Below, piece after piece: positions 49,944 to 58,886 of a stretch of 64,000 nt of DNA. The notes under the pieces were generated by a model. The model made no database searches. It was given only the letters and a program-made list of their open reading frames with translations, and was not told the origin of the DNA. A program made the position numbers and the translations under genes. Position 1 is the first letter of the stretch. Every line of letters begins with the position of its first letter. The stretch is from assembly GCF_008580665.1 (NCBI RefSeq), contig NZ_BKDJ01000004.1:1-64000 (forward strand). The letters run 5' to 3'. Source of the stretch: Zafaria cholistanensis. Its GTDB lineage: Bacteria; Actinomycetota; Actinomycetes; Actinomycetales; Micrococcaceae.

Positions 49944-51551
49944 TCACATCCTGAAGATGCCGAAGGAGGTCTCCGGCAGGGGTTGGCGGGCCACCACGTC
50001 CAGGGCCAGGCCCAGGACGCGGCGGGTGTCCGAGGGGTCGATGACGCCGTCGTCCCACAGGCGTGCGGTCGAATGGTAGGGGCTGCCCTGCTCCTCGTAC
50101 TGCGCGCGGATGGGCCCGGTCAGTTCGCGTTCCTGCTCCGCGGTCCAGGTCGCGCCGGAAGCCTCGGCCTGGTCCCGCTTGACCGTGGCCAGCACGGAGG
50201 CGGCCTGGGCTCCGCCCATCACGGAGATCCGCGCCGCCGGCCACATCCACAGGAAACGCGGCGCGTAGGCGCGCCCGCACATCGAGTAGTTGCCGGCGCC
50301 GAAGGAACCTCCAATGACGACGGTCAGCTTCGGCACCCGGCACGTGGCGACGGCGGTGACCATTTTGGCCCCGTGTTTGGCGATGCCTCCGGCCTCGTAC
50401 TCGCGGCCGACCATGAATCCGGAAATGTTCTGCAGGAAGAGCAGCGGGATGCCCCGCTGGTCGCACAGTTCGATGAAATGGGCGCCCTTGAGCGCGGATT
50501 CGGAGAACAGCACGCCGTTGTTGGCCACGATGCCCACCGGATGCCCGTGGATCCGGGCGAACCCGGTGACCAGGGTGGGGCCGCAGGCGGCCTTGAACTC
50601 GTGGAAAACGGAACCGTCCACCAGCCGGGCCACCACCTCGCGCACGTCGTAGGGGACGTTCACGTCGGCGGGCACCGCGCCGTAGAGTTGGCCGGGCTCC
50701 ACTGCCGGGGGCACCGGGTCCGCCACGTCCCAGGCGGGGCGGGCGGGCGGCGGGAGCGTGGCGACGATGTCCCGCACGATCGCCAGGGCATGCGCATCGT
50801 CCTCGGCCAGGTGGTCCGCCACCCCGGAGACGCGCGTGTGCAGGTCCCCGCCGCCCAGTTCCTCCGCCGTCACTGTTTCCCCGATGGCCGCCTTCACCAG
50901 CGGCGGCCCGCCGAGGAAGATCGTGCCCTGGTTGCGCACGATCACCGTCTCGTCGCTCATGGCCGGCACGTAGGCCCCGCCGGCGGTGCAGGAGCCGAGC
51001 ACCGCGGCGACCTGCGGGATGCCGCGCGCCGACATCCTGGCCTGGTTGTAGAAGATGCGCCCGAAGTGCTCGCGGTCCGGGAAGACCTCGTCCTGCAGGG
51101 GCAGGTACGCCCCGCCCGAATCCACCAGGTACACGCACGGCAGGGCGTTCTCCAGCGCGATCTCCTGCGCCCGCAGGTGCTTTTTCACAGTGAGCGGGTA
51201 GTAGGTTCCGCCCTTCACGGTGGCGTCATTGCACACCACCATGACGTGGCGGCCGTGGACCAGTCCGATCCCGGCGATCAGTCCCGCCCCCGGGCAGTCC
51301 CCGCCGTACATCCCTTCGGCCGCCAGCGGTGCGATGTCCAGGAACGGCGAGCCGTCGTCCAGCAGCCGGTCCACCCGCTCCCGCGGAAGCAGTTTGCCGC
51401 GCTCGAGGTGCCGCTGCCGGGCCGCTTCCGGCCCGCCGCGCGCCACCGCGGCCAACCGCTCGCGCAGCTCGGCGGCGAGCGCGCGCTGGGCGGCCTCGTT
51501 GGCACGGAACGCCTCCCCTGCCGGTTCCACCCGCGACGTCAAGGTCCGCAT
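49944..51551 (-). CDS. accD1: Methylcrotonoyl-CoA carboxylase beta subunit
   Basis: A 535-residue carboxyltransferase. [56 protein letters not shown] and [16 protein letters not shown] are hallmarks of MCC-beta rather than of propionyl-CoA carboxylase. First gene of the operon accD1-accA1-dehydrogenase-maoC-citE. ATG at 51551 follows GAAGG. The promoter candidate is ~110 bases upstream. Confidence 0.94.
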   Translation of the reverse strand: MRTLTSRVEPAGEAFRANEAAQRALAAELRERLAAVARGGPEAARQRHLERGKLLPRERVDRLLDDGSPFLDIAPLAAEGMYGGDCPGAGLIAGIGLVHGRHVMVVCNDATVKGGTYYPLTVKKHLRAQEIALENALPCVYLVDSGGAYLPLQDEVFPDREHFGRIFYNQARMSARGIPQVAAVLGSCTAGGAYVPAMSDETVIVRNQGTIFLGGPPLVKAAIGETVTAEELGGGDLHTRVSGVADHLAEDDAHALAIVRDIVATLPPPARPAWDVADPVPPAVEPGQLYGAVPADVNVPYDVREVVARLVDGSVFHEFKAACGPTLVTGFARIHGHPVGIVANNGVLFSESALKGAHFIELCDQRGIPLLFLQNISGFMVGREYEAGGIAKHGAKMVTAVATCRVPKLTVVIGGSFGAGNYSMCGRAYAPRFLWMWPAARISVMGGAQAASVLATVKRDQAEASGATWTAEQERELTGPIRAQYEEQGSPYHSTARLWDDGVIDPSDTRRVLGLALDVVARQPLPETSFGIFRM

Positions 51552-51630
51552 TGCAGCCTTCCCGTTGGCCCACCCCGCCTGCCGTGCCCGCACCGTGTCC
51601 TGCGGCGTGAGGATGGGCCGCGGCGGACAC

Positions 51631-51652
51631 CCGGTTAACGCGGGCTAACTGG
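51631..51652. promoter_or_regulatory. Operator-like 22-bp palindrome before accD1
   Basis: CCGGTTAACGCGGGCTAACTGG is an imperfect palindrome (8 of 11 positions pair) just downstream of the accD1 -10 box, i.e. over the predicted transcription start. Its size and position suit a TetR-family repressor. Confidence 0.45.
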
Positions 51653-51657
51653 ACCCG

Positions 51658-51663
51658 AGGCTA
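51658..51663 (-). promoter_or_regulatory. -10 element of the accD1 operon
   Basis: TAGCCT on the minus strand; transcription would begin near 51651, about 100 bases before the accD1 ATG. Confidence 0.45.
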
Positions 51664-51899
51664 GTAAGGGCCCCGCGCAATGTCCAGTAAATGGATCCCC
51701 GGTGGAAACCCGCGAAAACAGTGACCCGCCGCGCCCGGGAGGATGCCGTGACGGATGCCCCCTCCGGCCGCAGCCAGGCCGGGCAGCTGGTGTGGCTGCG
51801 GCCCGGCGCAAACGACTCCTGGAGGACATGGCATGGGCGGCCTTGTGCGCACCGGTACGCTAGTGTCCAGCACGCCGTCGTGACAGAGAGGTATCAACC

Positions 51900-52364
51900 G
51901 TGAAGCTTCGCCCCGTGGAGCCCGCCGATTTGGACCGCTTCTTCGAGTTCCAACAGGACCCGGAAGCAAACCAAATGGCAGCCTTCTCCGCCAAGAACCC
52001 TGCCGACCGCGGGGTTTTTAATCTCCATTGGCAGCAGCTCCTGGACGATCCCCAGATCACCGTGCGCACCATCGAGCACGACGGCGAGGTGGTGGGTTCC
52101 GTGTTGGCCTACCCCAACGACGGCTGCCAGGAGATCAGCTTCTGGACGGGCAGGCGCTTCTGGGGCCAGGGCCTGACCACTGCGGCGGTGGACGCGTTCC
52201 TCGCCGAATTCAGCACCCGTCCCATCCGGGCGCGGGTGGTGACCGACAACATCGGCTCCCAAAAGATCCTCGAGCGCCGCGGTTTCGTCGTGGTTGGCGA
52301 AGCCGACGGCTTCGCCAACGCGCGCGCCGCCGTCGTCAAGGAATACATCATGGAACTGGCCTAG
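51900..52364 (+). CDS. GNAT family N-acetyltransferase
   Basis: A 154-residue acetyltransferase of the RimJ/RimL-like group: LRPVEPADLDRFFEFQQDPEANQMAAF, then ISFWTGRRFWGQGLTTAAVDAFL with the acetyl-CoA loop and NIGSQKILERRGF. The substrate is not known. GTG at 51900 has GAGAGG 8 bases upstream. It is a single gene that interrupts, on the opposite strand, what in mycobacteria is one continuous leucine/BCKDH locus. Confidence 0.87.
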   Translation: MKLRPVEPADLDRFFEFQQDPEANQMAAFSAKNPADRGVFNLHWQQLLDDPQITVRTIEHDGEVVGSVLAYPNDGCQEISFWTGRRFWGQGLTTAAVDAFLAEFSTRPIRARVVTDNIGSQKILERRGFVVVGEADGFANARAAVVKEYIMELA

Positions 52365-52389
52365 CGCGGCTGCCCCGCGCGAAGCACCC

Positions 52390-52429
52390 CGGCGGCCGGC
52401 GCCTTCCTCAGGGAGGGCGCCGGCCGCCG
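52390..52429. terminator. Bidirectional terminator between GNAT and E2 genes
   Basis: A 14-bp GC stem (CGGCGGCCGGCGCC and complement), extended by CTTCC/GGGAG pairs, follows the GNAT stop. Beyond it, 52448-52510 holds three imperfect ~20-bp direct repeats (ATCCGGGCCGGCGCAT-like) that run into the E2 stop. Confidence 0.75.
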
Positions 52430-52505
52430 TTGCGCCGCAGCGGGCCCGGGTCACCGTGATCCGGGCCGGCGCATCGTCATCCAGGCCAGCGCAGGGCCAT
52501 CCGGG

Positions 52506-54146
52506 TCAGAGCATTGCGATGAGCATCGCGGGGTCCGAAAGAATGGTGCCGACGTCGACCAGGAAGCGTGATGCTTCCTCCCCGTCAACCACCCGGTGAT
52601 CCACCGACAGACTCAGCGTCACCACGTCCCGCAGGGCGACCTTGCCGCGGTGATCCCAGGGCCGGCGGGCCACCTGGCCCAGCGCGAGGATCCCCGCCTC
52701 TCCCGGATTGAGGATGGGCGTGCCCGCGTCGACGCCGAAGACTCCCACGTTGGTGATGGTGAAGGTGCCTCCGGTGAGCTCATGCGGGGTGGTGGTCCCC
52801 GCGCGTGCCGATTCCGCCAGTCCGGCCAGCGACCGTGCCAGATCCGCCAGCCCCAGCGCCTGCGCGTCCTTGATGTTGGGCACCAGCAGCCCGCGCGGGG
52901 TGGCTGCGGCGATGCCGAGGTTCACGTAGTTGAACCGCACGATCTGTCCCGCGCCCTGGTCCCAGCGGGCATTGAGCGCCGGGGTCTGTTCCAGGGCAAG
53001 GCACACCGCCTTTGCGGCCAGGGCCAGCGGTGTCGGCTTGGCGTCGGCAAACGCCGGATGCTGGCGCAGCTTGCCCAGCAGTTTCATGCCCGCGGTGGCA
53101 TCGACGGTGAGGAACTCAGTGATGTGCGGGGCGGTGAACGCGCTGGCGGACACCGCGGCCGCCGTGCGCATCCGCACCCCGTGGATGGGGATCCGCTCCT
53201 CCCGCGGGCGCCCGCCGAACGTCCGGGGCGGGGCCGCCGCGAGCTGTCCGGAGGCGACCTGTCCGGAGGCCGCCTGTCCGGGCAGGGGCTGTTCAGGCAG
53301 GGTTTGTTCGGGCGTTACCTGTCCGGGCGTTACCTGTTCGGGCAGGGGCTTCTCCGGAGCGGCCTGTCCGGGACCGGGGTGCCCGGCTCCGGCGCCGCGG
53401 ACCGCCGCGTGGTGCGCCGCCTCGATGTCGGCCCGGGTGATCAGCCCGTGGTCCCCGGTCCCGGTGACCGTGGAGAGGTCGACGCCGAGGTCGTGGGCCA
53501 GCTTGCGCACCGGCGGGGTCGACCGCGGACGCTCGCCCGGGCCGCCTTCCGATTCCGGACCCTCCGGCCCGCCGCCGGGGACGGCCCCCCGGTCCCCCTG
53601 GAGGTGTGGTCCGGCGTGGGCCTGCCCGGCGGGCGGTTGCCCCGCGGCGGCCCCCGTTGCCGCGGGCCGGCCCCGGCGGGGCCTGCGCACCGGGTGGCCG
53701 GTGGGCTCGGGTTCGGCCCCGTAGCCGACCAGCGTGGGCCGGCGCCCGGCGGGAGCGGTTCCGCCGGCACCGGACGGGCCTGTTCCGGCGGCACTCCCGC
53801 TGCCCTGGCCGGCACCCCCCTGATCGGCGCTGTCCGGAGCCGCACTGCCGGGACTGGCACTGCCGGGACGCGCGGCGGTGCCGGGCTCGCCCGCCTCGTC
53901 CGGGACGTCGAAGGCGATCAGCGGGCTGCCCACCTCCACCAGTGCGCCCGGATCGGCGAAGAGTTCGGCCACCGTACCGGCGTAGGGCGAAGGCAGTTCG
54001 ACGACGGCCTTGGCCGTCTCCACATCCGCCAGGGTTTGGTTCAGGGCGACGGAGTCCCCCACCGCGACCCGCCAGGCAACGATTTCCGAATCGGTCAGGC
54101 CTTCTCCAAGATCGGGCAGCCGGAACAGCTTACGCACGGTGGTCAT
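52506..54146 (-). CDS. bkdC: Branched-chain 2-oxo acid dehydrogenase E2 (dihydrolipoyl acyltransferase)
   Basis: A 546-residue E2. Lipoyl domain at residues 1-80 with the lipoate lysine in VETAKAVVE; peripheral-subunit-binding domain around KLAHDLGVDLSTVTGTGDHGLITRADI; catalytic domain ending in DHRVVDG with H517 and D521. The linkers are unusually long: one is Ala/Gly/Pro-rich, the other is made of PGQ/PEQ pentapeptide-like repeats encoded by imperfect DNA repeats (about 53240-53360). ATG at 54146 follows AAGGAGGGGGAG and overlaps the E1 beta gene by 17 bases. Confidence 0.94.
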   Translation of the reverse strand: MTTVRKLFRLPDLGEGLTDSEIVAWRVAVGDSVALNQTLADVETAKAVVELPSPYAGTVAELFADPGALVEVGSPLIAFDVPDEAGEPGTAARPGSASPGSAAPDSADQGGAGQGSGSAAGTGPSGAGGTAPAGRRPTLVGYGAEPEPTGHPVRRPRRGRPAATGAAAGQPPAGQAHAGPHLQGDRGAVPGGGPEGPESEGGPGERPRSTPPVRKLAHDLGVDLSTVTGTGDHGLITRADIEAAHHAAVRGAGAGHPGPGQAAPEKPLPEQVTPGQVTPEQTLPEQPLPGQAASGQVASGQLAAAPPRTFGGRPREERIPIHGVRMRTAAAVSASAFTAPHITEFLTVDATAGMKLLGKLRQHPAFADAKPTPLALAAKAVCLALEQTPALNARWDQGAGQIVRFNYVNLGIAAATPRGLLVPNIKDAQALGLADLARSLAGLAESARAGTTTPHELTGGTFTITNVGVFGVDAGTPILNPGEAGILALGQVARRPWDHRGKVALRDVVTLSLSVDHRVVDGEEASRFLVDVGTILSDPAMLIAML

Positions 54147-55191
54147 CTCCCCCTCCTTGGGCTTCCGCGACGTTCCCCGGGACGCCGCTGAGCGAGTTGG
54201 GGCGGCCGAGCACCCGGTCGACCCCGTCGAGGATCCGGTCCAGGTCCGGCTGGTGGTGGCGCTCCGATTTGGCCGGGGGGTAGGGGATGTCGAAGCCGGT
54301 GACCCGCACCGGAGCATGCTCCAGGTAGTCGAAGCAGCGCTCGGTGACCGTCGCGGCGATCTCCGCCCCCAAGCCGCCGGTGCGTGGGGCCTCGTGGGCA
54401 ATCACCAGCCGCCCGGTGCGCCGCACCGAAGCCTCCAGGGCCGCCGAGTCCAGCGGAGCCAGCGAGCGCAGGTCGATGACCTCGATGCTGGTGCCCTCAT
54501 CCGCGGCTGCCGCGGCGGCGTCCAGGGCCGTCTTGACCATCGCCCCGTAGACGACCAGGGTGGCGTCGGTGCCCGGGCGCACCACCCGGGCCGAACCCAT
54601 GGGCAGGACACGGGGATCGGTTGCGGGCTCGGTGTCCAGGTCCACCTCGGCGGTGTCGTGGTAGCGCCGCTTGGGTTCGAAGAACACCACCGGGTCCGGG
54701 CAGGCGATGGCCTGCTGGATCATGGTGAAGGCCTCCTGCGGGTTGGACGGGCTGACCACGCGCAGCCCCGCGGTGTGGGCGAAGTAGGCCTCCGGAGCCT
54801 CCGAATGGTGCTCCGGGGATCCGATGCCGCCGCCGAAGGGGATGCGGATGGTCAGGGGCATCACGACCCTGCCGCGGGTGCGGTAGTGCAGCTTGGCGAC
54901 CTGGGCGACGATCTGGTCGAAGGCGGGGTAGACGAAGCCGTCGAACTGGATCTCCACCACGGGCCGGTATCCCCGATAGGCGAGCCCCACGGCGGTGCCC
55001 ACAATGCCGGACTCGGCCAGCGGGGTGTCCAGGACCCGGTGCTCCCCGAAGTCCTTCTGCAGCCCGTCAGTGATGCGGAAAACCCCGCCCAGCCGGCCGA
55101 TGTCCTCCCCCATCAGGACCACCTTGGGGTCCCGCTCCATGGCGCGGCGCAGGCCCTCGTTCAGGGCCTTGGCGAAGGTGATCCCGCTCAT
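54130..55191 (-). CDS. bkdB: Branched-chain 2-oxo acid dehydrogenase E1 beta subunit
   Basis: A 353-residue transketolase-like subunit: ITFAKALNEGLRRAMERDPKVVLMGEDIG, DTPLAESGIVGTAVGLAYRGYRPVVEIQF and the C-terminal LVIAHEAPRTGGLGAEIAA. It forms the thiamine-diphosphate site with E1 alpha. ATG at 55191 overlaps the E1 alpha stop (ATGA). Confidence 0.94.
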   Translation of the reverse strand: MSGITFAKALNEGLRRAMERDPKVVLMGEDIGRLGGVFRITDGLQKDFGEHRVLDTPLAESGIVGTAVGLAYRGYRPVVEIQFDGFVYPAFDQIVAQVAKLHYRTRGRVVMPLTIRIPFGGGIGSPEHHSEAPEAYFAHTAGLRVVSPSNPQEAFTMIQQAIACPDPVVFFEPKRRYHDTAEVDLDTEPATDPRVLPMGSARVVRPGTDATLVVYGAMVKTALDAAAAAADEGTSIEVIDLRSLAPLDSAALEASVRRTGRLVIAHEAPRTGGLGAEIAATVTERCFDYLEHAPVRVTGFDIPYPPAKSERHHQPDLDRILDGVDRVLGRPNSLSGVPGNVAEAQGGGDDHRA

Positions 55192-56438
55192 CGGGCCACC
55201 TCCGTGCCGTGGGCCGCACTCGGTGCCGCACCGCCCGGAGCCCCCGGGCCGCCGTCGGGGTTCTTCCCCGTGCGGGCGTCGTCCCCGGTGCGGGCCTGGT
55301 CCCCAAATTGGGCCTGGTCCCCAAATTGGGCCTGGTCCTCAAATTGGGCGAGGTACAGGGCGTACTCGCGGCGCTCGCGTTCGAGCTGTTCGTGGGGGGC
55401 CGCGTAGACGTGCTCGAAAAGGTCCAGCGGGCCGGGGTCCGGCAGCCGCACCACCTCGCGGCGCAGCCGTGCGGCGACCTCGTCGGCCGCCCGCTGCAGT
55501 TGCGCCCGCAGCTCCTCCGGGTCATGGCCTCGGGAAACCAGGTAGGCCTCCACGCGGGCGAGCGGGTCCCTGGCCTTCCACAGGTCCAGTTCGTTGGGGT
55601 CGCGGTAGCGGGTGGGGTCGTCGGCCGTCGTGTGCGGGCCCATGCGGTAGGTCACCGCCTCGATGAACGCGGGGCCGCTGCCGGAGCGGACCCGGTCCAG
55701 CGCGCGCCGGGTCGCGGCCAGGCAGGCCAGGACGTCGTTGCCGTCCACCCGCACTGACGGGATGCCGAAGCCGGCCGCCCGGCCGGCCAGCGGCGCGTGG
55801 GCCTGCACCCGAACCGGTTCGGAGATGGCCCAGTGGTTGTTCTGGCAGAAGAACAGCACGGGGGCCTGGAAGCTGGCGGCAAAAACCATCGCCTCGTTAA
55901 CGTCGCCCTGGCTGGTGGCGCCATCGCCGAAGTAGGTGATGGTGGCCGCATCCGAACCGTCCAGCCTGGTCCCCAGGGCGTAGCCGGCCGCATGCAGGGT
56001 CTGCGCCCCGATCACGATTTGCGCCGTGCCCATGCCGAATTCCATCGGGTCCCAGCCGGACAGGGCGGCGCCGCGCCAGAGGCGCAGGACCTCCAGCATG
56101 TCCACGCCGCGGCAGTAGGCGACCCCGGTTTCGCGGTAGGAGGGAAAGATGAAGTCGTCCGTGCGCAGCGCCCGCGCGGAGCCGATCTGGGCGGCCTCCT
56201 GGCCCAGCAGGGGGGGCCACAGGCCCACCTGGCCCTGGCGCTGCAGGGCCGTGGCCTCGAGGTCCACGCGCCGCACCACGGCCATGTCGGTCAGCAGGCG
56301 CACCAGCGCGGCGTCGTCCACGTCGGAAACCCAGGGATCGAGGTCGGGGCTTGCGGTCCGTTCGCCGGTGGGCCCGATCAGTCGCAGGACGTCGTCGTCG
56401 CTGCCGGGGGCAGGAGGGGTGGAATCGAGTAGGGACAC
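55188..56438 (-). CDS. bkdA: Branched-chain 2-oxo acid dehydrogenase E1 alpha subunit
   Basis: A ~416-residue TPP-dependent subunit. The TPP motif is GDGATSQGDVNEAMVFAASFQAPVLFFCQNN-like (cofactor-binding GDG...NN); the phosphorylation-loop region YRMGPHTTADDPTRYR is present. The C-terminus carries a low-complexity tail with three QAQFGD hexapeptides. The start is uncertain: GTG at 56438 has AAAGGA 8 bases upstream; ATGs at 56447 and 56456 are alternatives. First gene of the bkdABC operon. Confidence 0.93.
   Translation of the reverse strand: MSLLDSTPPAPGSDDDVLRLIGPTGERTASPDLDPWVSDVDDAALVRLLTDMAVVRRVDLEATALQRQGQVGLWPPLLGQEAAQIGSARALRTDDFIFPSYRETGVAYCRGVDMLEVLRLWRGAALSGWDPMEFGMGTAQIVIGAQTLHAAGYALGTRLDGSDAATITYFGDGATSQGDVNEAMVFAASFQAPVLFFCQNNHWAISEPVRVQAHAPLAGRAAGFGIPSVRVDGNDVLACLAATRRALDRVRSGSGPAFIEAVTYRMGPHTTADDPTRYRDPNELDLWKARDPLARVEAYLVSRGHDPEELRAQLQRAADEVAARLRREVVRLPDPGPLDLFEHVYAAPHEQLERERREYALYLAQFEDQAQFGDQAQFGDQARTGDDARTGKNPDGGPGAPGGAAPSAAHGTEVAR
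55292..55345. repeat. Three in-frame 18-bp repeats at the end of bkdA
   Basis: Units 55292-55309, 55310-55327 and 55328-55345 are identical except for one base and encode QAQFGD-type hexapeptides in the E1 alpha C-terminal tail. Their AAATTGGG is AT-rich compared with the surroundings. Confidence 0.9.
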
Positions 56439-56784
56439 GGTCGGCATCCTTTGCATCGTTGTCCCGCGGACCCCGCCCACCGGTGGGCCGGGCGGTGTCC
56501 GCGCGGGTCCGCGGCGCCATTGCCGCGGCCTACCCGTGACGATACCCACGGGCCGGGACCGGCACAACCACCGTTTCCCCGCGGGAATCGGGCCGGTTTG
56601 GGCCGGGCCTGCGCGTCCGGTCCCGCCCCTGCGGGGACACCGGAGACGGGACACCGGGGATGCGTACACAAGAGGACGACGGCGGCAGTTTCCTGCCGCC
56701 GTCGTCCTCGCCTGCGGGACATGCCCGGGACCCGGGTCCCCTCCCGTGTCGGTGAAGCCGGCACCGGAGGGCCTGTCCGGTGCG
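56439..56784 (-). other. 346-bp gap before bkdA
   Basis: No gene. It contains the actP terminator (56672-56709) and the presumed bkdA promoter. A TATCGT box on the minus strand (56539-56544) would give a ~95-base leader; inverted GC repeats near 56470-56515 could fold. Confidence 0.4.
56672..56709 (-). terminator. Terminator of the actP operon
   Basis: A perfect 17-bp stem (GAGGACGACGGCGGCAG and complement) with a TTTC loop, 75 bases after the actP stop. The stem core GACGACGGCGGC recurs in the hairpins at 27915-27963 and 31501-31561. Confidence 0.8.
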
Positions 56785-58407
56785 CTAGTGTTCGACTGCC
56801 TTCTCGGCACCCACGCCGGTCAGGGAGCGAACCTCCATCTCCGCCTGCTTGATGGGGTCCTCGACGCGCTTGTCCAGCACGGTGCCCAGCCAGCCGAGGA
56901 AGAACGCCAGCGGAATGGAGACGATGCCGGGGTTCTTCAGCGGGAAGATCGCGAAGTTCGCGTCCGGGATCATCGCGGTCGGGTTCCCGGACATGACCGG
57001 GGAGAACACGATCAGCACCAGCGCCGCGGCCAGGCCTCCGTACATCGACCACACTGCACCCTGGGTGCTGAACTTCTTCCAGAACAGGGAGTAGATGATG
57101 GTCGGCAGGTTCGCCGACGCGGCAACCGCGAAGGCCAGCGCCACCAGGAAGGCCACGTTCTGGCCCTGGGCGCCGATGCCGCCCACGATGGACAGGACGC
57201 CGATCACCACCACGGTGCGGCGGGCGACCTTCACCTCCTGCTTCGGGGTGGTCTTTCCCTTGGCGATCACGCTCGCATAGATGTCGTGCGCGAAGGAGGC
57301 GGCCGCGGTGATGGTCAGGCCGGCCACCACCGCAAGGATGGTCGCGAACGCCACCGCGGAGATGACGCCCAGCAGCAGCGGGCCGCCCAGCTCGAACGCC
57401 AGCAGCGGTGCGGCCGAGTTGACGCCGCCGGGGGCGGCCTTGATGCGGTCCGCGCCGATCAGTGCGCCGGCCCCGTAGCCGAGCACCAGGGTGAAGAGGT
57501 AGAACCCGCCAATGAGCCAGATGGCCCAGACCACCGAACGGCGCGCTTCCTTGGCGGTGGGCACCGTGTAGAAGCGCATCAGCACGTGCGGCAGGCCCGC
57601 CGTGCCCAGCACCAGGGCCAGCCCCAGGGAGAGGAAGTCCAGCTTGGTGGTGGCGTTGGCCCCGTACTGCAGGCCGGGGTTCAGGATAGCCTCGGTGCCG
57701 GCGCTGGCGACGGCGTCGCCCAGCAGGGCGGAGAAGTTGAACCCGTACAGGGCCAGGACCCAGATGGTCATGGTGAACGCTCCGGCGATCAACAGGCCGG
57801 CCTTGATGATCTGCACCCAGGTGGTGCCCTTCATGCCGCCAACCAGCACGTAGAGGATCATGAGGGCGCCCACCACGGTGATGACCACCGACTGCCCCAC
57901 CCTGTCATCGATGCCCAGCAGCAGGGAGACCAATCCGCCGGCGCCGGCCATCTGGGCCAGCAGGTAGAACAGGCACACCGCCAGGGTGCTGATGGCGGCG
58001 GCGATGCGCACCGGGCGCTGCTTCAGGCGGAAGGAGAGGACGTCGGCCATGGTGAACTTGCCGGTGTTGCGCAGCAGTTCGGCGACCAGCAGCAGGGCCA
58101 CCAGCCAGGCAACCAGGAAGCCGATCGAGTACAGGAACCCGTCGTACCCGTTAATGGCGATGGCTCCGACGATGCCCAGGAAGGACGCGGCCGAGAGGTA
58201 GTCCCCGGCGATCGCGGTGCCGTTCTGGCCGCCGCTGAAGGAACGCCCGCCGGCGTAGTAGTCGGCTGCGGTCTTGTTGTTGCGGCTGGCCCGCAGCACC
58301 ACCACCAGGGTGACGCCCACGAACAGGCCGAAGATGAGCATGTTGATCAGCGGGTCGCCGACCTTGGTCGTTTCGGTGGCCGCGGCGTTGACGATCAGGG
58401 CGTTCAC
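56785..58407 (-). CDS. actP: Sodium:solute symporter, ActP/MctC-like
   Basis: A 540-residue solute:sodium symporter with about thirteen helices, of the cation/acetate symporter group that also includes MctC, the pyruvate/acetate/propionate importer of Corynebacterium. Typical segments: YYAGGRSFSGGQNGTAIAGDYLSAASFLG, TAGLPHVLMRFYTVPTAKEARRS, VAGLTITAAASFAHDIYAS. GTG at 58407 overlaps the DUF485 stop (GTGA). Its promoter region carries two CRP/GlxR-type palindromes. Confidence 0.92.
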   Translation of the reverse strand: MNALIVNAAATETTKVGDPLINMLIFGLFVGVTLVVVLRASRNNKTAADYYAGGRSFSGGQNGTAIAGDYLSAASFLGIVGAIAINGYDGFLYSIGFLVAWLVALLLVAELLRNTGKFTMADVLSFRLKQRPVRIAAAISTLAVCLFYLLAQMAGAGGLVSLLLGIDDRVGQSVVITVVGALMILYVLVGGMKGTTWVQIIKAGLLIAGAFTMTIWVLALYGFNFSALLGDAVASAGTEAILNPGLQYGANATTKLDFLSLGLALVLGTAGLPHVLMRFYTVPTAKEARRSVVWAIWLIGGFYLFTLVLGYGAGALIGADRIKAAPGGVNSAAPLLAFELGGPLLLGVISAVAFATILAVVAGLTITAAASFAHDIYASVIAKGKTTPKQEVKVARRTVVVIGVLSIVGGIGAQGQNVAFLVALAFAVAASANLPTIIYSLFWKKFSTQGAVWSMYGGLAAALVLIVFSPVMSGNPTAMIPDANFAIFPLKNPGIVSIPLAFFLGWLGTVLDKRVEDPIKQAEMEVRSLTGVGAEKAVEH

Positions 58408-58805
58408 TTGGCGTCCCCTTCCTGCGCGCCCTCCAGGCGGAGGCGGATCGCCGTGGCCTTGGGGTCGAGCTTCTTGTTGGCGAAATGCACGTAGGCGGCG
58501 GTGATGACGAAGGTGGACACGAACTGGAGCAGGCCAAGGGCCAGGCCAACGTTGACGTTGCCGGCCAGCTTGATGGACATGAACGCCGGGAAGTAGGCGG
58601 CGAGGATGACGTAGACGAAGTACCAGACCAGGAAGACCACCGTCATGGGGAAGACGAACCCGCGGTGGGTCCGGCGGACCTCTTGGAACTCGGGGCTCGC
58701 CTGGGTCTCGCGGAAGTCCTCCCCGGTGGGGACGGGGGCGGCGTGCGCGCCATGGCCGCCCGGGGGGACCTCCGGACGGACGTCGGGAGAGGGGATGCTG
58801 CCCAT
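58404..58805 (-). CDS. DUF485 membrane protein (YjcH-like)
   Basis: A 133-residue protein with a polar N-terminus and two transmembrane helices (about residues 51-73 and 84-108), of the DUF485 family that always accompanies ActP-type symporters. FQEVRRTHRGFVFPMTVVFLVWYFVYV is the family signature. ATG at 58805 with AGGAGGAACC upstream. First gene of the operon. Confidence 0.92.
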   Translation of the reverse strand: MGSIPSPDVRPEVPPGGHGAHAAPVPTGEDFRETQASPEFQEVRRTHRGFVFPMTVVFLVWYFVYVILAAYFPAFMSIKLAGNVNVGLALGLLQFVSTFVITAAYVHFANKKLDPKATAIRLRLEGAQEGDAK

Positions 58806-58834
58806 GGTTCCTCCTAGAACGGGACATCGGCAAG

Positions 58835-58850
58835 GGTGATGCACATCACT
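58835..58850. promoter_or_regulatory. CRP/GlxR-like site 1
   Basis: GGTGATGCACATCACT contains GTGA-N6-TCAC in a perfect GTGATG-CA-CATCAC palindrome, 30 bases upstream of the DUF485 ATG. Confidence 0.6.
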
Positions 58851-58870
58851 TTGGCTGCTTGGCCGCGCCG

Positions 58871-58886
58871 TGTGAAGCACTTCACA
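58871..58886. promoter_or_regulatory. CRP/GlxR-like site 2
   Basis: TGTGAAGCACTTCACA is a perfect TGTGA-N6-TCACA match inside an 18-bp palindrome (58870-58887). Its centre is 36 bp from that of site 1. Confidence 0.75.

Larger units (their letters stand above)
51552..51899. other. 348-bp divergent region between accD1 and a GNAT gene
   Basis: No gene is apparent. It holds the accD1 promoter and operator-like palindrome (51631-51663), a TCCA-GTAAA-TGGA inverted repeat near 51682-51694, a GC-rich middle part, and a TACGCT box (51856-51861) that would start the GNAT transcript about 35 bases before its GTG. Confidence 0.6.
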
